Assembly: GCA_965662265.1 (NCBI GenBank)
Contig: CBFIGX010000005.1
Coordinates: 62,001-126,000, forward strand
DNA from: CBFIGX01 sp965662265
GTDB taxonomy: Bacteria; Bacteroidota; Bacteroidia; Flavobacteriales; UBA7430
Direction: 5' to 3'
DNA: 64,000 nt
Positions 1 through 10,028 of the stretch are shown piece after piece (position 1 is the first letter of the stretch; each line of letters starts with the position of its first letter). The position numbers and the translations under genes were made by a program. The notes below the pieces were generated by a model. The model did not search any database and was not told where the DNA came from. It worked only from the letters and a program-made list of their open reading frames with translations.

Positions 1-176
1 TTTTATTATATTGTTTTGTGTATTATCACTCAATTTTATTTAAAATTGCACGCACCACAATATATAGTCGAATGTAAAAAAACCGAATCGAATAAATGAT
101 TAGGTTAATTGGTTAGTTGGTGTAAAGAATTGATATACGAGTATGATTTTCTTAATTAAATTATTATGTTGTTGGC
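1..176. other. Intergenic lead-in, no gene seen
   Basis: AT-rich stretch before the first gene. I see no open frame of useful length, no tRNA-like fold and no convincing TAnnTTTG promoter box. It presumably carries the promoter of the DUF3089 lipoprotein gene that starts at 177. Confidence 0.5.
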
Positions 177-1208
177 ATGAAATATAGGGTTCCATTTTTT
201 TTTATACTAACACTTTTATTTAGCGCTTGTCGTGTTAATTACAATAGCGCAATTCATTTTGATAAAATTCCGAAGCAAATAGCACCTGATTATAGCAATC
301 AAAATAATTGGGCTGCACTGCCATTTGTAAAAGATTATGCTGATTTAGTTCCCAGCGAGGACACAAGAGACGAACAGGATGAAAGTTTGATAGATGTTTT
401 TTATGTACATCCTACTACATTTGGTTCTAAAAATAGTCCCGAATGGAATGCGAATGTCGAAGATGATAAAACTAACTTCATCACTGATTTCTGGGCCATT
501 AGGCACCAATCTTCTGTGTTTAACAATGTTGGTAAAATTTACGCACCACGGTATAGGCAAGCACACGTTAAATCTTATTACCATCTTGATAGCGGTGGCA
601 AAGAAGCTTTGTTATTTGCTTATGAAGATGTCAAACGTGCTTTCGAATATTACTTGAAAAATTACAACAAAGGGAGACCATTCATAATAGCATCTCACAG
701 TCAAGGTAGTACACATGCGAATTTTTTAATTCGAGATTTTATAGATGGAAAAGCTCTTTCTAAAAAACTAGTTGCTGCTTATTTGTTAGGCATGAGTATT
801 AATAAAGATGTTTTTAAAACAATTCCACCTTGTGAAGGTGCTACTCAAACACAGTGTTTTGTAAGTTGGCAAACTTTTAGTGAAGGCTACTTACCCAAAG
901 ATGACTTTGATGAATACAGGCAAAATGCATTCGTAATAAATCCAATTTCTTGGTCTTTAGATGAGGATTACAGTGAATTGAAAGAACATAAAGGTTTGGT
1001 AATGTCAGACTTTAAAACCGTCTATAAGCGTTCACTAAAGGCTAGAATAAACAAGAAAAAAAATATCATTTGGATTACTAAACCTAAAGTCCCATTTTCT
1101 TTTTTGTTAAAAAGGAAAGACTATCACATGGGAGATTATAACTTATTCTGGTTTAACATAAGAGAAAATGCAAAACTCCGTACCAATTCATATTTGAAGA
1201 AGCTATGA
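177..1208 (+). CDS. DUF3089 family lipoprotein, alpha/beta-hydrolase-like
   Basis: The 343-residue product starts with a lipoprotein signal peptide (lipobox LFSAC, Cys at residue 18), so it should be a lipid-anchored envelope protein. The body matches the DUF3089 family as I know it: the segment VFYVHPTTF near residue 75, and SHSQGS near residue 175, which looks like the nucleophile elbow of an alpha/beta hydrolase (GxSxG-like) with Ser as candidate nucleophile. Family function is not established; an esterase or lipase-like activity is inferred. It stands alone. The next gene converges on it with only 2 bases between the stops, and no terminator hairpin was found there. Confidence 0.75.
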   Translation: MKYRVPFFFILTLLFSACRVNYNSAIHFDKIPKQIAPDYSNQNNWAALPFVKDYADLVPSEDTRDEQDESLIDVFYVHPTTFGSKNSPEWNANVEDDKTNFITDFWAIRHQSSVFNNVGKIYAPRYRQAHVKSYYHLDSGGKEALLFAYEDVKRAFEYYLKNYNKGRPFIIASHSQGSTHANFLIRDFIDGKALSKKLVAAYLLGMSINKDVFKTIPPCEGATQTQCFVSWQTFSEGYLPKDDFDEYRQNAFVINPISWSLDEDYSELKEHKGLVMSDFKTVYKRSLKARINKKKNIIWITKPKVPFSFLLKRKDYHMGDYNLFWFNIRENAKLRTNSYLKKL

Positions 1209-1210
1209 CT

Positions 1211-2698
1211 CTAACTAGATGCTTTTTTAGATATAGATAACACTTTCCATTTGGCGGATTCATTCATTCTGGAAGAAGGTAATTTTACAGCCGTTACTCT
1301 AACTGTATCGCCCAATTCGTGGCCTCTTTTTTGTGCAAACTCCATATTAATTGGAACAGAAGCTACAAGGTGTAAATTATCTTCCTTTCTAATTTGATCT
1401 TCAACAACTTTATAAATAGATCTCTTAGGTCTCTTCTCTGTATTATCTACATTTAAAGCTTTGTATTTAACGCCTTGATGGTTTGCAACTCTTTGCAGTT
1501 TTAAATCTACAAAACCTCCAACTTTTATCCGCTTATCACCAAACAACTTAAAAGCGCCATGAACGTCATCAGACACAATAAATTCGGCTAAATCTTTATC
1601 CGAATTAATACCATAAATTATTCCTGTTTGAGAGGTCCAATCTTTAAACACTTCCCTAACAAGTGGTTTGGAAAAACGATAACAATAAGTCTGTACATTT
1701 ACGCTTTTCTTATTCTTCTTAAACCACTCTAATTTTTGATGTGACTTCCACTCATCAGTTATACCTTTACCTAACTCTCGTTTTGTGTCGTTAATTGTAT
1801 AATACAAAGCCTTAGCAATATCGTACTGCTGTTCGTTTAAAAACATATGATAAAGCTTCATCTGTGGTCTTAACAATTGCCCTGCCCTTGTGTGACAAAT
1901 AATTGCCTTAGATAAGGCTCTCATTTTACGTATGGGATCATTCACTATATCGGCCAATAATTCCCAACCTAAATATTCCTTACTTCTTTTACGAATATAT
2001 TCTAGAATGGCTAATTCTGCATCTTGCTTGTTACCGCTAGCATCATGTGCCTTGGCTCTGTAATAAGCTGTGTAGGGAATATTAGGATAGTGAACTTCAA
2101 CAAAATCTAGTTCTTCAAGTAGTATCTTTATATCTGATTTGTTCGGGCTTTCTTTTGCTGTTAGGACCTTAGCGATAGTTAATAAAATTTGTTCTCCCAA
2201 GGATGGTTTTTTCTCACCATCTTCATTAATTGCTTCAAAATGATTTGGAGGAAGGTGGCGTAGCCTCTGGTGAATAAGAAGATTTAAATAGGATGTGTTA
2301 TATTCTTTTGACTCGAGAGCAGAGCTTGTTATAAAAGTGAATAAGCTCGTTTTTGGTGGCAATTGTACGTGTGCAATTTTTGCAAACAAGTTGTCAAATA
2401 CTTCAGATGGTGCTTCAGATCGCGTAAGTTCTTTTATAAACTTACCAACTTGCCACATAATATTCTCGTGTATCACGGAGTCTCGCGCTGGAATATCTAG
2501 TTCATAGAACTCATCTAAGTAAGCAAAAAATTGCTCTTTGTTGTCTAGTAAACAATGTTTCTGAAGCAAGTCAGTTAGAACTCTAGCTAGATCTTTCTTA
2601 ACCAACTCTTGATCTGGCTTCTTTGCTAATCTTATTTTTGCCATTTCATAGGCATGGAGCACATCTCCTTCTCTTCTCAGACTGTCAATCACGGACAT
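1211..2698 (-). CDS. Unknown helical-repeat protein with C-terminal beta domains
   Basis: About 495 residues, not recognised as a named family. The N-terminal two thirds are Leu/Ala/Lys-rich helices with TPR-like spacing (for example around AYEMAKIRLAKKPDQ near residue 20, and a stretch near 190-300 with YRAKAHDASGNKQDAELAIL). The last 150 residues are predicted beta-rich and contain two short Gly-Val-rich segments (KRIKVGGFVDLKL; LGDTVRVTAVKLPSS) that could be OB/S1-like folds. No signal peptide, so probably cytoplasmic. The open frame begins at 2704 (MFMSV); the second Met at 2698 is an equally good start. It is divergent from the DUF349 gene across 160 bases. A role in RNA binding is only a guess from the C-terminal domains. 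Confidence 0.6.
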   Translation of the reverse strand: MSVIDSLRREGDVLHAYEMAKIRLAKKPDQELVKKDLARVLTDLLQKHCLLDNKEQFFAYLDEFYELDIPARDSVIHENIMWQVGKFIKELTRSEAPSEVFDNLFAKIAHVQLPPKTSLFTFITSSALESKEYNTSYLNLLIHQRLRHLPPNHFEAINEDGEKKPSLGEQILLTIAKVLTAKESPNKSDIKILLEELDFVEVHYPNIPYTAYYRAKAHDASGNKQDAELAILEYIRKRSKEYLGWELLADIVNDPIRKMRALSKAIICHTRAGQLLRPQMKLYHMFLNEQQYDIAKALYYTINDTKRELGKGITDEWKSHQKLEWFKKNKKSVNVQTYCYRFSKPLVREVFKDWTSQTGIIYGINSDKDLAEFIVSDDVHGAFKLFGDKRIKVGGFVDLKLQRVANHQGVKYKALNVDNTEKRPKRSIYKVVEDQIRKEDNLHLVASVPINMEFAQKRGHELGDTVRVTAVKLPSSRMNESAKWKVLSISKKASS

Positions 2699-2835
2699 AA
2701 ACATCGTTTATTAAAAAAGCAAAATTACAAAAAGCTATGATACATATAGCACACAATATTATATAAGTTTGAACATAACTCCAATGAAAGACGCTTTTCA
2801 GACACTGTAAATGAACAATTAAAGTCTTAAATGTT

Positions 2836-2843
2836 TATATTTG
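2836..2843 (+). promoter_or_regulatory. Candidate -7 box for the DUF349 gene
   Basis: TATATTTG fits the Bacteroidota -7 consensus TAnnTTTG and lies 20 bases upstream of the ATG at 2863. No clear TTTG -33 element is found at the usual 19-21 base spacing, so the assignment rests on the -7 box alone. Confidence 0.4.
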
Positions 2844-2862
2844 CTAACCTTAATTTTTTTGA

Positions 2863-4701
2863 ATGGAAAAGATGACTGAAGAGAACAATTTAACAAATGA
2901 AACAGTGATTAACGAATCTCCAACAGATTTGATTCAGGAACCTATTACAGACACCAATGATGTTGTGGATTTGGCTAGATATGTTTCCATGGATACAGAG
3001 ACACTTATTAATACAATTAATCATCTAATTGAGACAACTGCAATACAGAATCTAAAGCCTCATATCGAGGAAGCAAAAAAAGTGTTTTATGATCGCAGTA
3101 ATTCGGCTTACAGCGAAGCTTTAGAAAAGTTCAAGTCTGAACAGTCAGAAACTATTGAAGGAGAAGAAGAAGTTGCCTTTGAGTACAGCTATCCTCATAC
3201 GGATAATTTTAAAGCAATGCTCAAGGTTTACAAAACAAAGAGAGATGCTTTTTATAAAGACCAAGAAAAGCAAATGAAAGCAAACCTTAAGCTTAAACTT
3301 GAATTAATAGAAGAGCTTAAAGGTTTACTAAATGCAGAAGAAAAAATTAAAGAAACTTTTGAGCACTTCAAAAGTATTCAGCAAAAATGGAAATCTATAG
3401 GACAAGTTCCCATATCAGAGTTAAATAACTTATGGCAGACATACCACCATCATGTAGAAAAATTTTTCGATTATCTGCGTATCAATAACGATTTAAGAGA
3501 TATTGAATTTAAACGCAATCTAAATCAAAAAATAAGTCTTTGCGAAAAGGCAGAATCTATAGGATCGGAAGAGAATTTAGATAAAGCCTTTGCTGTACTT
3601 CAAGAGCTACACTCAGAATGGAAAGAAATTGGACCAGTAGGAAAAGATCATAGAGAATCTATTTGGGAGAGATTCCAATCTGCTACTAAAATTATACATA
3701 AAAAAAGAAATGATTTCTATGAGGAAAGAAAGCAATCTTTTGAAGCTAACTTTCAATCAAAAATTGCCATGTGTGAGCTTGTAGAAGCTATTGATACTTC
3801 ATCTCTTACGCACCACAACAAATGGCAGAAACAAACTGATGTCATCAATAAGCTCAGAGAAGATTGGAAAAAAATTGGTCCTATAAGCAGAGAGCAAAAC
3901 AGTATTTCTTGGACTAGATTTATGGCTGCCATCAAGGAGTTCAAAACAAAGAAAAACAATTTCTATAAAGAACTAAAAAAAGATCAAAAGAGCAACCTTG
4001 CTCAAAAGCAAGCTATTGTTGAAAAAGCTGAATCACTTGCGGATAGTACAGATTGGGAAGAAACAGCAAATGTATTAAAAGGCTTACAAGCTGATTGGAA
4101 AGCGTCGGGAATTGCTCCTAAAAAAGAGGCTGACTTACTTTGGAATAGACTAAAAACTGCGTGTAACACCTTTTTCGATAAGCTAAACGAACAACAGGCA
4201 ATAAAAGAAAAAGCCTATGAAGCTAATCTGGAAGCCAAACAAAAGTATATTATTGAGGTGGAAGCATTTAAAAATTCGGGGCATGCCAAAGACGATGTCA
4301 AATCAATAATGTCTTTTGTTAATCATTGGAAAGAACTGGGAAAAGTACCTCGAAAAAATGTAAAATCTATTGAAACTAAATTTCATAAACTAATTGATTC
4401 TTTCTTTGAACAATTGGATATGGATAAGAATGAAAAAAGAGACATCCAATTCAAATCAAAGATTGAAACTATCAAAGGTGAAGGGGATCCATCCAAATTA
4501 ACAGACGAGTTGTATAATTTTCAACAGAGCGCTAAAAAATGTAAAGACGAATTGGTGCTCTTAGAAACAAATATGAGTTTCTTTAAACATGCAAAGGAAG
4601 ATAACCCACTAGTTAAAGAAGCAAGAAATAATATAGACAAACAAAAAGCCAAGCTCGAAGAGCTGAATTCAAGAATTGCTTTTATTAAAAGCGTTATATG
4701 A
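2863..4701 (+). CDS. DUF349 repeat protein
   Basis: 612 residues. The N-terminal 60 residues are acidic and Thr/Asn-rich, then a long coiled-coil-like region carries about five DUF349 units of roughly 70 residues. Each contains the signature W-K-x-I/L-G-x-V/A-P followed by a W-x-R/T-F/Y motif: QQKWKSIGQVP near 175, EWKEIGPV near 245, DWKKIGPI near 330, DWKASGIAP near 405, HWKELGKVP near 490. No signal peptide or membrane segment, so cytoplasmic. The family is widespread in Bacteroidota and its molecular role is not settled. Met at 2863 and Met at 2872 are both possible starts. A strong terminator follows directly. Confidence 0.85.
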   Translation: MEKMTEENNLTNETVINESPTDLIQEPITDTNDVVDLARYVSMDTETLINTINHLIETTAIQNLKPHIEEAKKVFYDRSNSAYSEALEKFKSEQSETIEGEEEVAFEYSYPHTDNFKAMLKVYKTKRDAFYKDQEKQMKANLKLKLELIEELKGLLNAEEKIKETFEHFKSIQQKWKSIGQVPISELNNLWQTYHHHVEKFFDYLRINNDLRDIEFKRNLNQKISLCEKAESIGSEENLDKAFAVLQELHSEWKEIGPVGKDHRESIWERFQSATKIIHKKRNDFYEERKQSFEANFQSKIAMCELVEAIDTSSLTHHNKWQKQTDVINKLREDWKKIGPISREQNSISWTRFMAAIKEFKTKKNNFYKELKKDQKSNLAQKQAIVEKAESLADSTDWEETANVLKGLQADWKASGIAPKKEADLLWNRLKTACNTFFDKLNEQQAIKEKAYEANLEAKQKYIIEVEAFKNSGHAKDDVKSIMSFVNHWKELGKVPRKNVKSIETKFHKLIDSFFEQLDMDKNEKRDIQFKSKIETIKGEGDPSKLTDELYNFQQSAKKCKDELVLLETNMSFFKHAKEDNPLVKEARNNIDKQKAKLEELNSRIAFIKSVI

Positions 4702-4706
4702 TGACT

Positions 4707-4740
4707 AAAAAGGCAAATAAGTATTTGCCTTTTTCTTTTT
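4707..4740 (+). terminator. Rho-independent terminator after the DUF349 gene
   Basis: A perfect 12-base stem (4707-4718 with 4723-4734), 4-base loop and T-rich tail. It ends 4 bases before the uvrB start codon, so uvrB transcription must either read through or start inside this hairpin region. Confidence 0.85.
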
Positions 4741-4744
4741 AACC

Positions 4745-6748
4745 ATGCCAATGTCATTCGAATTAGAATCTATCTTTAAACCTACTGGTGATCAACCAAA
4801 AGCGATTCAACAGCTTGTTGATGGTGTTCACGACGGAGTAAAATATCAAACATTACAAGGAGTTACTGGGTCGGGTAAAACTTTTACCATGGCAAACGTC
4901 ATTCATAAGATAGATAAACCCACTCTTATTCTTTGTCATAACAAAACATTAGCAGCCCAGTTATATGGAGAGTTTAAACAGTTTTTCCCTAACAATGCAG
5001 TTGAATATTTTGTTTCTTATTATGATTACTATCAACCTGAGGCATATATCCCACACTCTGGTTTGTACATAGAAAAAGATTTGTCTATCAACGATGAAAT
5101 CGAAAAGCTACGATTGAGCACCTCTTCTACTCTATTGTCTGGAAGAAGAGACGTAATTGTTGTTTCATCAGTATCATGTATTTATGGAATAGGAAATCCA
5201 GATGAGTTTAGTAAAAATGTTATTGAACTGGAACTCGGCCAGCGAATAGATCGTCAGGAGTTATTGCGCACTCTAGTGTCTTCTTTATATTCAAGGACAG
5301 AAATTCAACTAGAGCGAGGCCAATTTCGTGTTAAAGGCGATTGCATTGATATTTTTCCTGCTTATTCCGACTTTGGTTTACGACTCTTGTTTTGGGATGA
5401 TGAAATTGAAGCTTTGGAATCTTTCGACCCTATAAGTGGTAAGCGAATGGATAAGTATGATAGATTGCGTATCTATCCAGCCAATATATTTGTTACATCT
5501 AAAGATCGATTAGATGCTGCACAGCATAATATCAGAACTGATTTAATTAAACAAGTTGACTATTTTAAAGACATAGGAAAACATCTTGAAGCGAAGAGAC
5601 TTGAAGAAAGGGTAAACTTTGATTTAGAAATGATTCAAGAACTGGGTTACTGTTCAGGAATTGAAAATTACTCAAGATACCTAGATGGAAGAGATCCAGG
5701 TTCAAGACCCTTTTGTTTAATTGATTATTTCCCAAAAGACTTTATGCTAATGGTAGATGAAAGTCATGTAACACTACCTCAGGTTCGGGCTATGTATGGC
5801 GGTGATAAATCCAGAAAAATTAATTTAGTAGAGTATGGTTTTAGGCTTCCTGCAGCTATGGATAACAGACCATTACAATTTGATGAATTTGAGAGCATTA
5901 TCCCGCAGACTATTTATGTTAGTGCCACACCAGCAGATTATGAGTTAGAACAATCTGAGGGTATCATCGTAGAACAAATCATTAGACCAACAGGTTTACT
6001 GGATCCAATAATTGAAATAAGACCAACGCAAAATCAGATAGATGATTTGTTGGAAGAAATTACCACACGTGTAGATATCGATGAACGTATTTTAGTGACA
6101 ACACTTACAAAGCGTATGGCTGAAGAGCTAACTAAGTATCTTACAAAATACAATATCAGATGTCGTTATATTCATTCTGATGTTGATACAATTGAGCGTG
6201 TTGAAATCATGAGAGATTTACGACTAGGTGTTTTCGATGTGCTTATTGGGGTTAACCTACTAAGAGAAGGTCTCGATTTACCAGAGGTATCTCTAGTAGC
6301 AATTTTAGACGCTGACAAAGAAGGCTTCTTACGATCGCAAAGATCATTGACACAAACTGTAGGTCGTGCTGCAAGACATGTAAAAGGTAAAGCTATATTT
6401 TATGCAGATAAAATTACAAACTCCATGCAATTAACCATGGATGATAATGAACGTAAACGGACAATTCAAACAGCATATAACACTAAAAATAAAATTACGC
6501 CATACGCACACAAAAAATCTAAATCAAATATTTTAAATCAAACAGCCGTTATAGGAAGTAATAATAAAGCTGCAGAAGAACTAACAACAGAATTGAGTGT
6601 TAATGAAGATAATATCAAATATTTAACAGAAGATAATAAGCGTAAAAAAATAAATACACTTCGGAAAGCCATGGAAAAAGCTGCTAAAAATCTTGATTTT
6701 ATAGAGGCGGCAAGATTAAGAGATTTAATTAAAAAGCTAAACAACTAA
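4745..6748 (+). CDS. uvrB: Excinuclease ABC subunit B
   Basis: UvrB is the DNA-damage-verifying helicase-like subunit of nucleotide excision repair, loaded by UvrA and recruiting UvrC. The 667-residue product is close to the E. coli length (673). Visible landmarks: Walker A GVTGSGKT at 39-46, the beta-hairpin region YYDYYQPEAYIP near residue 96, the DESH Walker B box near 339, helicase motif V/VI (DADKEGFLRSQRSL, QTVGRAARH) near 520-545, and a C-terminal UVR domain (about 630-665) that contacts UvrC. Met at 4745 or 4751 could start translation. uvrA and uvrC are not in the window. With the photolyase cluster at 25-32 kb it gives the cell both light-independent and light-driven UV repair. Confidence 0.97.
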   Translation: MPMSFELESIFKPTGDQPKAIQQLVDGVHDGVKYQTLQGVTGSGKTFTMANVIHKIDKPTLILCHNKTLAAQLYGEFKQFFPNNAVEYFVSYYDYYQPEAYIPHSGLYIEKDLSINDEIEKLRLSTSSTLLSGRRDVIVVSSVSCIYGIGNPDEFSKNVIELELGQRIDRQELLRTLVSSLYSRTEIQLERGQFRVKGDCIDIFPAYSDFGLRLLFWDDEIEALESFDPISGKRMDKYDRLRIYPANIFVTSKDRLDAAQHNIRTDLIKQVDYFKDIGKHLEAKRLEERVNFDLEMIQELGYCSGIENYSRYLDGRDPGSRPFCLIDYFPKDFMLMVDESHVTLPQVRAMYGGDKSRKINLVEYGFRLPAAMDNRPLQFDEFESIIPQTIYVSATPADYELEQSEGIIVEQIIRPTGLLDPIIEIRPTQNQIDDLLEEITTRVDIDERILVTTLTKRMAEELTKYLTKYNIRCRYIHSDVDTIERVEIMRDLRLGVFDVLIGVNLLREGLDLPEVSLVAILDADKEGFLRSQRSLTQTVGRAARHVKGKAIFYADKITNSMQLTMDDNERKRTIQTAYNTKNKITPYAHKKSKSNILNQTAVIGSNNKAAEELTTELSVNEDNIKYLTEDNKRKKINTLRKAMEKAAKNLDFIEAARLRDLIKKLNN

Positions 6749-6881
6749 CATCTTCAAATTCGAATAGAAAAATACAGAATAGTCTATTTGAATGTTAAAT
6801 AGGCTTAATTCTTACTTGATATCAAGCCACACCTTTTGAAGTCCACTTACTATTACTTAATATTGTACAAAACATCAATTT

Positions 6882-8642
6882 ATGAAACAATTCTTAAAAT
6901 TTACTCTTGCATCACTTTCAGGAATTATTCTTGGAGGTTTACTATTGGTAATTATATTCGGGACTATAGCCTCAGGGGGTTCTGATGCAGAAATCAAACT
7001 GGAAGATGCACACATATTAAAAATTAGCCTTAACGGCCCTATTCAGGATCGTGTTGCGGAAAACCCATTCGATATTTATGGTCAGCTTCTAAATAATGAC
7101 CCATCTGTGCTTGGACTTAATGATGTCTTAGAAAGTATTAATAAAGCAAAGGATGATGAATATATCAAAGCGATATATCTTGATATGGGTTATGTAGGCG
7201 CTGGTTATGCCACTATGGAAGAAATTAGGAACGCACTATTAGATTTTAAATCCTCTGGCAAGACCATTATTGCTTATTCTGAGGTGTTCACACAAAGTTC
7301 CTATTATTTGGCATCTGTGGCAAATAAAGTAATTATGTACCCAGAAGGTGGTATGGAACTAAAAGGAATGAATAGTCAAATTACTTTTTATACAGACGCC
7401 CTAAAAAAAATAGGTATAGAGCCACAAGTGATTCGTCACGGCAAGTTCAAATCTGCAGTAGAGCCATTTATGTTAACTTCCATGAGTGATGAAAATAGAA
7501 ATCAAATAAAAACCTATATGGGCTCTATTTGGGATCATTACCTAGCAAATATTTCACAAGATAGAAACATTGATATAGATAGGCTAAATGCTATAGTAGA
7601 AGGTTTTGAAATTAAGAACTCTAATGATGCTGTTCATCTAGGCCTTATTGATACTCTTTATTACAAAGATGAACTACAGAATGAATTTGCACAACTAATG
7701 GGTACAGATAGTATTGAGGATGTCAACTTCATAGAGATCAGCAAATACTCTAGAGTTAACAACGGCTCGGCACGTCAGAAATACAAAAAAGATAAAGTGG
7801 CTGTTATCTACGCTCAAGGTGAAATACAATCAGGACAAGGTAGCGAAACTGTCATTGGATCAGAGCGTATTTCAAAAGCTATAAGAACAGCAAGACTAGA
7901 TGATAAAGTTAAGGCTGTTGTCTTAAGAGTAAATTCTCCTGGTGGCTCTGCCCTAGCATCAGATGTTATTTGGAGAGAAGCGAAACTTTGTAAAGACGTT
8001 AAACCATTTGTAGTTTCTATGGGTGATGTTGCTGCTTCAGGAGGTTATTATATTGCTGCTGCTGCAGATAAGATTTATGCATCACCAAATACGATCACTG
8101 GATCTATAGGTGTTTTTGGTATGCTTTTAAACTTAGAAAAACTCTACACAGAAAAATTAGGCCTAACATTTGATCAAGTAAAAACAAACCAATATGCAGA
8201 CATAGGTTCTATGACTAGAGCTCTTACCGCTGATGAGTATGATATTATTCAAAGTAGTGTGGTTGATGTTTATGAAACATTTACTTCTAAGGTATCCGAA
8301 GGTAGAAATATAAGCCAACAAGAGGTAGATGCTATTGGTCAGGGTAGAGTTTGGTCAGGAGAAAACGCCTTAGATATAAATCTTATTGATGCATATGGCG
8401 GTCTTTATAAAGCGATAGATGGTGCTGCTGAACTGGCCAACCTAGAAGATTATCGTATTACTGAATTACCAGTCCAAAAAGATCCGTTTGTAGTACTTAT
8501 GGAGAGCATTGAAGAAAATGCAAAAGCATATCTATTAAAATCTCAATTAGGCGATCAATACCATTACTACAAAACCATAAACGACATACAACACTTAAAG
8601 GGAATTCAAGCTAGAATGCCATACCAGGTTACGATAAACTAA
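6882..8642 (+). CDS. sppA: Signal peptide peptidase SppA, 67K type
   Basis: Membrane-bound serine protease that degrades cleaved signal peptides. The 586-residue protein has one N-terminal membrane segment (about 8-30) followed by the duplicated ClpP-like domains of the long SppA type. The catalytic Lys sits in the N-terminal repeat (K190 in GKFKSAVEPF) and the nucleophile Ser in the C-terminal repeat (S386 in DVAASGGYY), which matches the Lys/Ser dyad known from E. coli SppA. Single gene with its own 133-base upstream region; the transcript ends at the hairpin at 8702-8729. Confidence 0.95.
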   Translation: MKQFLKFTLASLSGIILGGLLLVIIFGTIASGGSDAEIKLEDAHILKISLNGPIQDRVAENPFDIYGQLLNNDPSVLGLNDVLESINKAKDDEYIKAIYLDMGYVGAGYATMEEIRNALLDFKSSGKTIIAYSEVFTQSSYYLASVANKVIMYPEGGMELKGMNSQITFYTDALKKIGIEPQVIRHGKFKSAVEPFMLTSMSDENRNQIKTYMGSIWDHYLANISQDRNIDIDRLNAIVEGFEIKNSNDAVHLGLIDTLYYKDELQNEFAQLMGTDSIEDVNFIEISKYSRVNNGSARQKYKKDKVAVIYAQGEIQSGQGSETVIGSERISKAIRTARLDDKVKAVVLRVNSPGGSALASDVIWREAKLCKDVKPFVVSMGDVAASGGYYIAAAADKIYASPNTITGSIGVFGMLLNLEKLYTEKLGLTFDQVKTNQYADIGSMTRALTADEYDIIQSSVVDVYETFTSKVSEGRNISQQEVDAIGQGRVWSGENALDINLIDAYGGLYKAIDGAAELANLEDYRITELPVQKDPFVVLMESIEENAKAYLLKSQLGDQYHYYKTINDIQHLKGIQARMPYQVTIN

Positions 8643-8701
8643 TTAACTGTTCGTATGTCAACAAACTGTATTTAAAATACAAAGATTAAATTTGAGCCAA
8701 T

Positions 8702-8730
8702 AAAAAAACCACCTAAAGGTGGTTTTTTTA
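8702..8730. terminator. Bidirectional terminator between sppA and pdhB
   Basis: Perfect 12-base stem (8702-8713 with 8718-8729), loop TAAA, with A-tract on one side and T-tract on the other. It can stop transcription from both converging genes. Confidence 0.85.
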
Positions 8731-8754
8731 TTGATATTATACCTACAATAGCAA

Positions 8755-9735
8755 TTACTTCACATAGAGTACAGATTTCACTTCTTCCATAATCTTAGAC
8801 ACTTTTGGTAAAAACTCTTCCACTAAGTTAGGAGCATAAGCCATTGGTACATCGGCAGTACAAACTCGTTTTACCGGGGCATCCATAAAATCAAAGGCAT
8901 CTTTTTGAACGTTAAAAGCTATCTCTGAAGACAAAGATGCCATAGGCCAGGCTTCTTCAACAATTACCAGTCTGTTGGTTTTCTTAACTGAAGTAAATAT
9001 AGTTTCGTAGTCTATAGGGCGCACAGTTCTCAAGTCAATCACTTCGGCACTAATCCCTTCCTCTGCTAATTTTTCTGCTGCTTCTAGTGCGCGTTTCATA
9101 ATTTTACCAAATGAAACAATTGTAACATCAGTTCCCTCTTTCTTAATATCGGCAACTCCTATAGGAATAATGTAATCGCCTTCAGGAACCTCACCTTTAT
9201 CTCCGTACATTTGTTCAGACTCCATAAAGATAACAGGATCATTATCTCTAATAGCAGCTTTTAATAAACCTTTAGCATCATAAGGATTTGAAGGACAAAT
9301 AACTTTTAAACCTGGGCAATTTGCATACCACGACTCAAATGCTTGCGAATGCTGAGCACCTAACTGACCTGCTGAAGCTGATGGTCCTCTAAATACCATA
9401 GGAATAGGAAATTGCCCATCAGACATCTGCATCATCTTGGCGGCCGAATTAATTATTTGATCTATAGCAACTAGAGAAAAGTTGAAGGTCATAAACTCTA
9501 CAATAGGACGTAAACCATTCATAGCAGCTCCAGTAGCAATACCTGCAAAACCAAGTTCAGCAATAGGAGTATCTATAATTCGCTTTGCCCCAAACTCATC
9601 TAACATGCCTTGGCTAGCTTTGTATGCGCCATTATATTCAGCAACCTCTTCTCCAAGTAAGAAAATAGATTCATCTCTTCTCATTTCCTCGCTCATCGCT
9701 TCGGCTATTGCTTGTCTGAATTGTATTACTCTCAT
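8755..9735 (-). CDS. pdhB: Pyruvate dehydrogenase E1 component, beta subunit
   Basis: E1 beta of the 2-oxo-acid dehydrogenase family, which with E1 alpha decarboxylates pyruvate on thiamine diphosphate. Of the 326 residues from the chosen start, the recognisable parts are GEEVAEYNGAYKAS (ThDP/Mg site region), TPIAELGFAG, the GQLGAQHSQAFESWYAN segment and the C-terminal transketolase domain (DLRTVRPID). I chose the Met at 9735 (MRVIQFRQAI) over the upstream in-frame Met at 9759, because E1 beta proteins begin with this strand. The alpha subunit gene is not adjacent. A branched-chain E1 beta is a less likely alternative; the family split in Bacteroidota favours pyruvate. Confidence 0.9.
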   Translation of the reverse strand: MRVIQFRQAIAEAMSEEMRRDESIFLLGEEVAEYNGAYKASQGMLDEFGAKRIIDTPIAELGFAGIATGAAMNGLRPIVEFMTFNFSLVAIDQIINSAAKMMQMSDGQFPIPMVFRGPSASAGQLGAQHSQAFESWYANCPGLKVICPSNPYDAKGLLKAAIRDNDPVIFMESEQMYGDKGEVPEGDYIIPIGVADIKKEGTDVTIVSFGKIMKRALEAAEKLAEEGISAEVIDLRTVRPIDYETIFTSVKKTNRLVIVEEAWPMASLSSEIAFNVQKDAFDFMDAPVKRVCTADVPMAYAPNLVEEFLPKVSKIMEEVKSVLYVK

Positions 9736-9927
9736 AATCTTATTTTTTTCAGTCTCCAAAATTATGAAAATTATTAAATATAGTTATCTGTTTTCCCCAT
9801 ATCATTATACATTTTTTTTTCATCAAATACTTGACCTCACAAATAAGTGTCTTAAAGACACTAAAACTTTGAATTCTTTTTAATGATTGTATTCGTTTTT
9901 TAGCGCAACTATTGTACATTTTTTAAT

Positions 9928-9935
9928 TAAATTTG
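9928..9935 (+). promoter_or_regulatory. Possible -7 box of the etfBA operon
   Basis: TAAATTTG matches TAnnTTTG in the 290-base divergent region between pdhB and etfB, about 94 bases upstream of the etfB start. A -33 TTTG is not at the right distance, so support is weak. No other structure was recognised in this intergenic region. Confidence 0.3.
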
Positions 9936-10028
9936 TACGTAGTTAAAACATATAACAAAGCAACAAAAGAGAGAGACACAATCCTTGCGAGCTTGTTTGT
10001 TTCGATTTATGTAAAATAGAATAAAAAG

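Noticed and set aside
345..584. Minus-strand open frame inside the DUF3089 gene and similar antisense frames elsewhere
   Set aside because: They lie fully within well-supported genes, show no conserved motifs and follow the codon shadows of the real gene.
6862..6875. TTGTACAAAA before sppA as another copy of the shared element
   Set aside because: Only one short half resembles it (TTGTAC, not TTGTAT) and there is no partner half at 17-18 bases.
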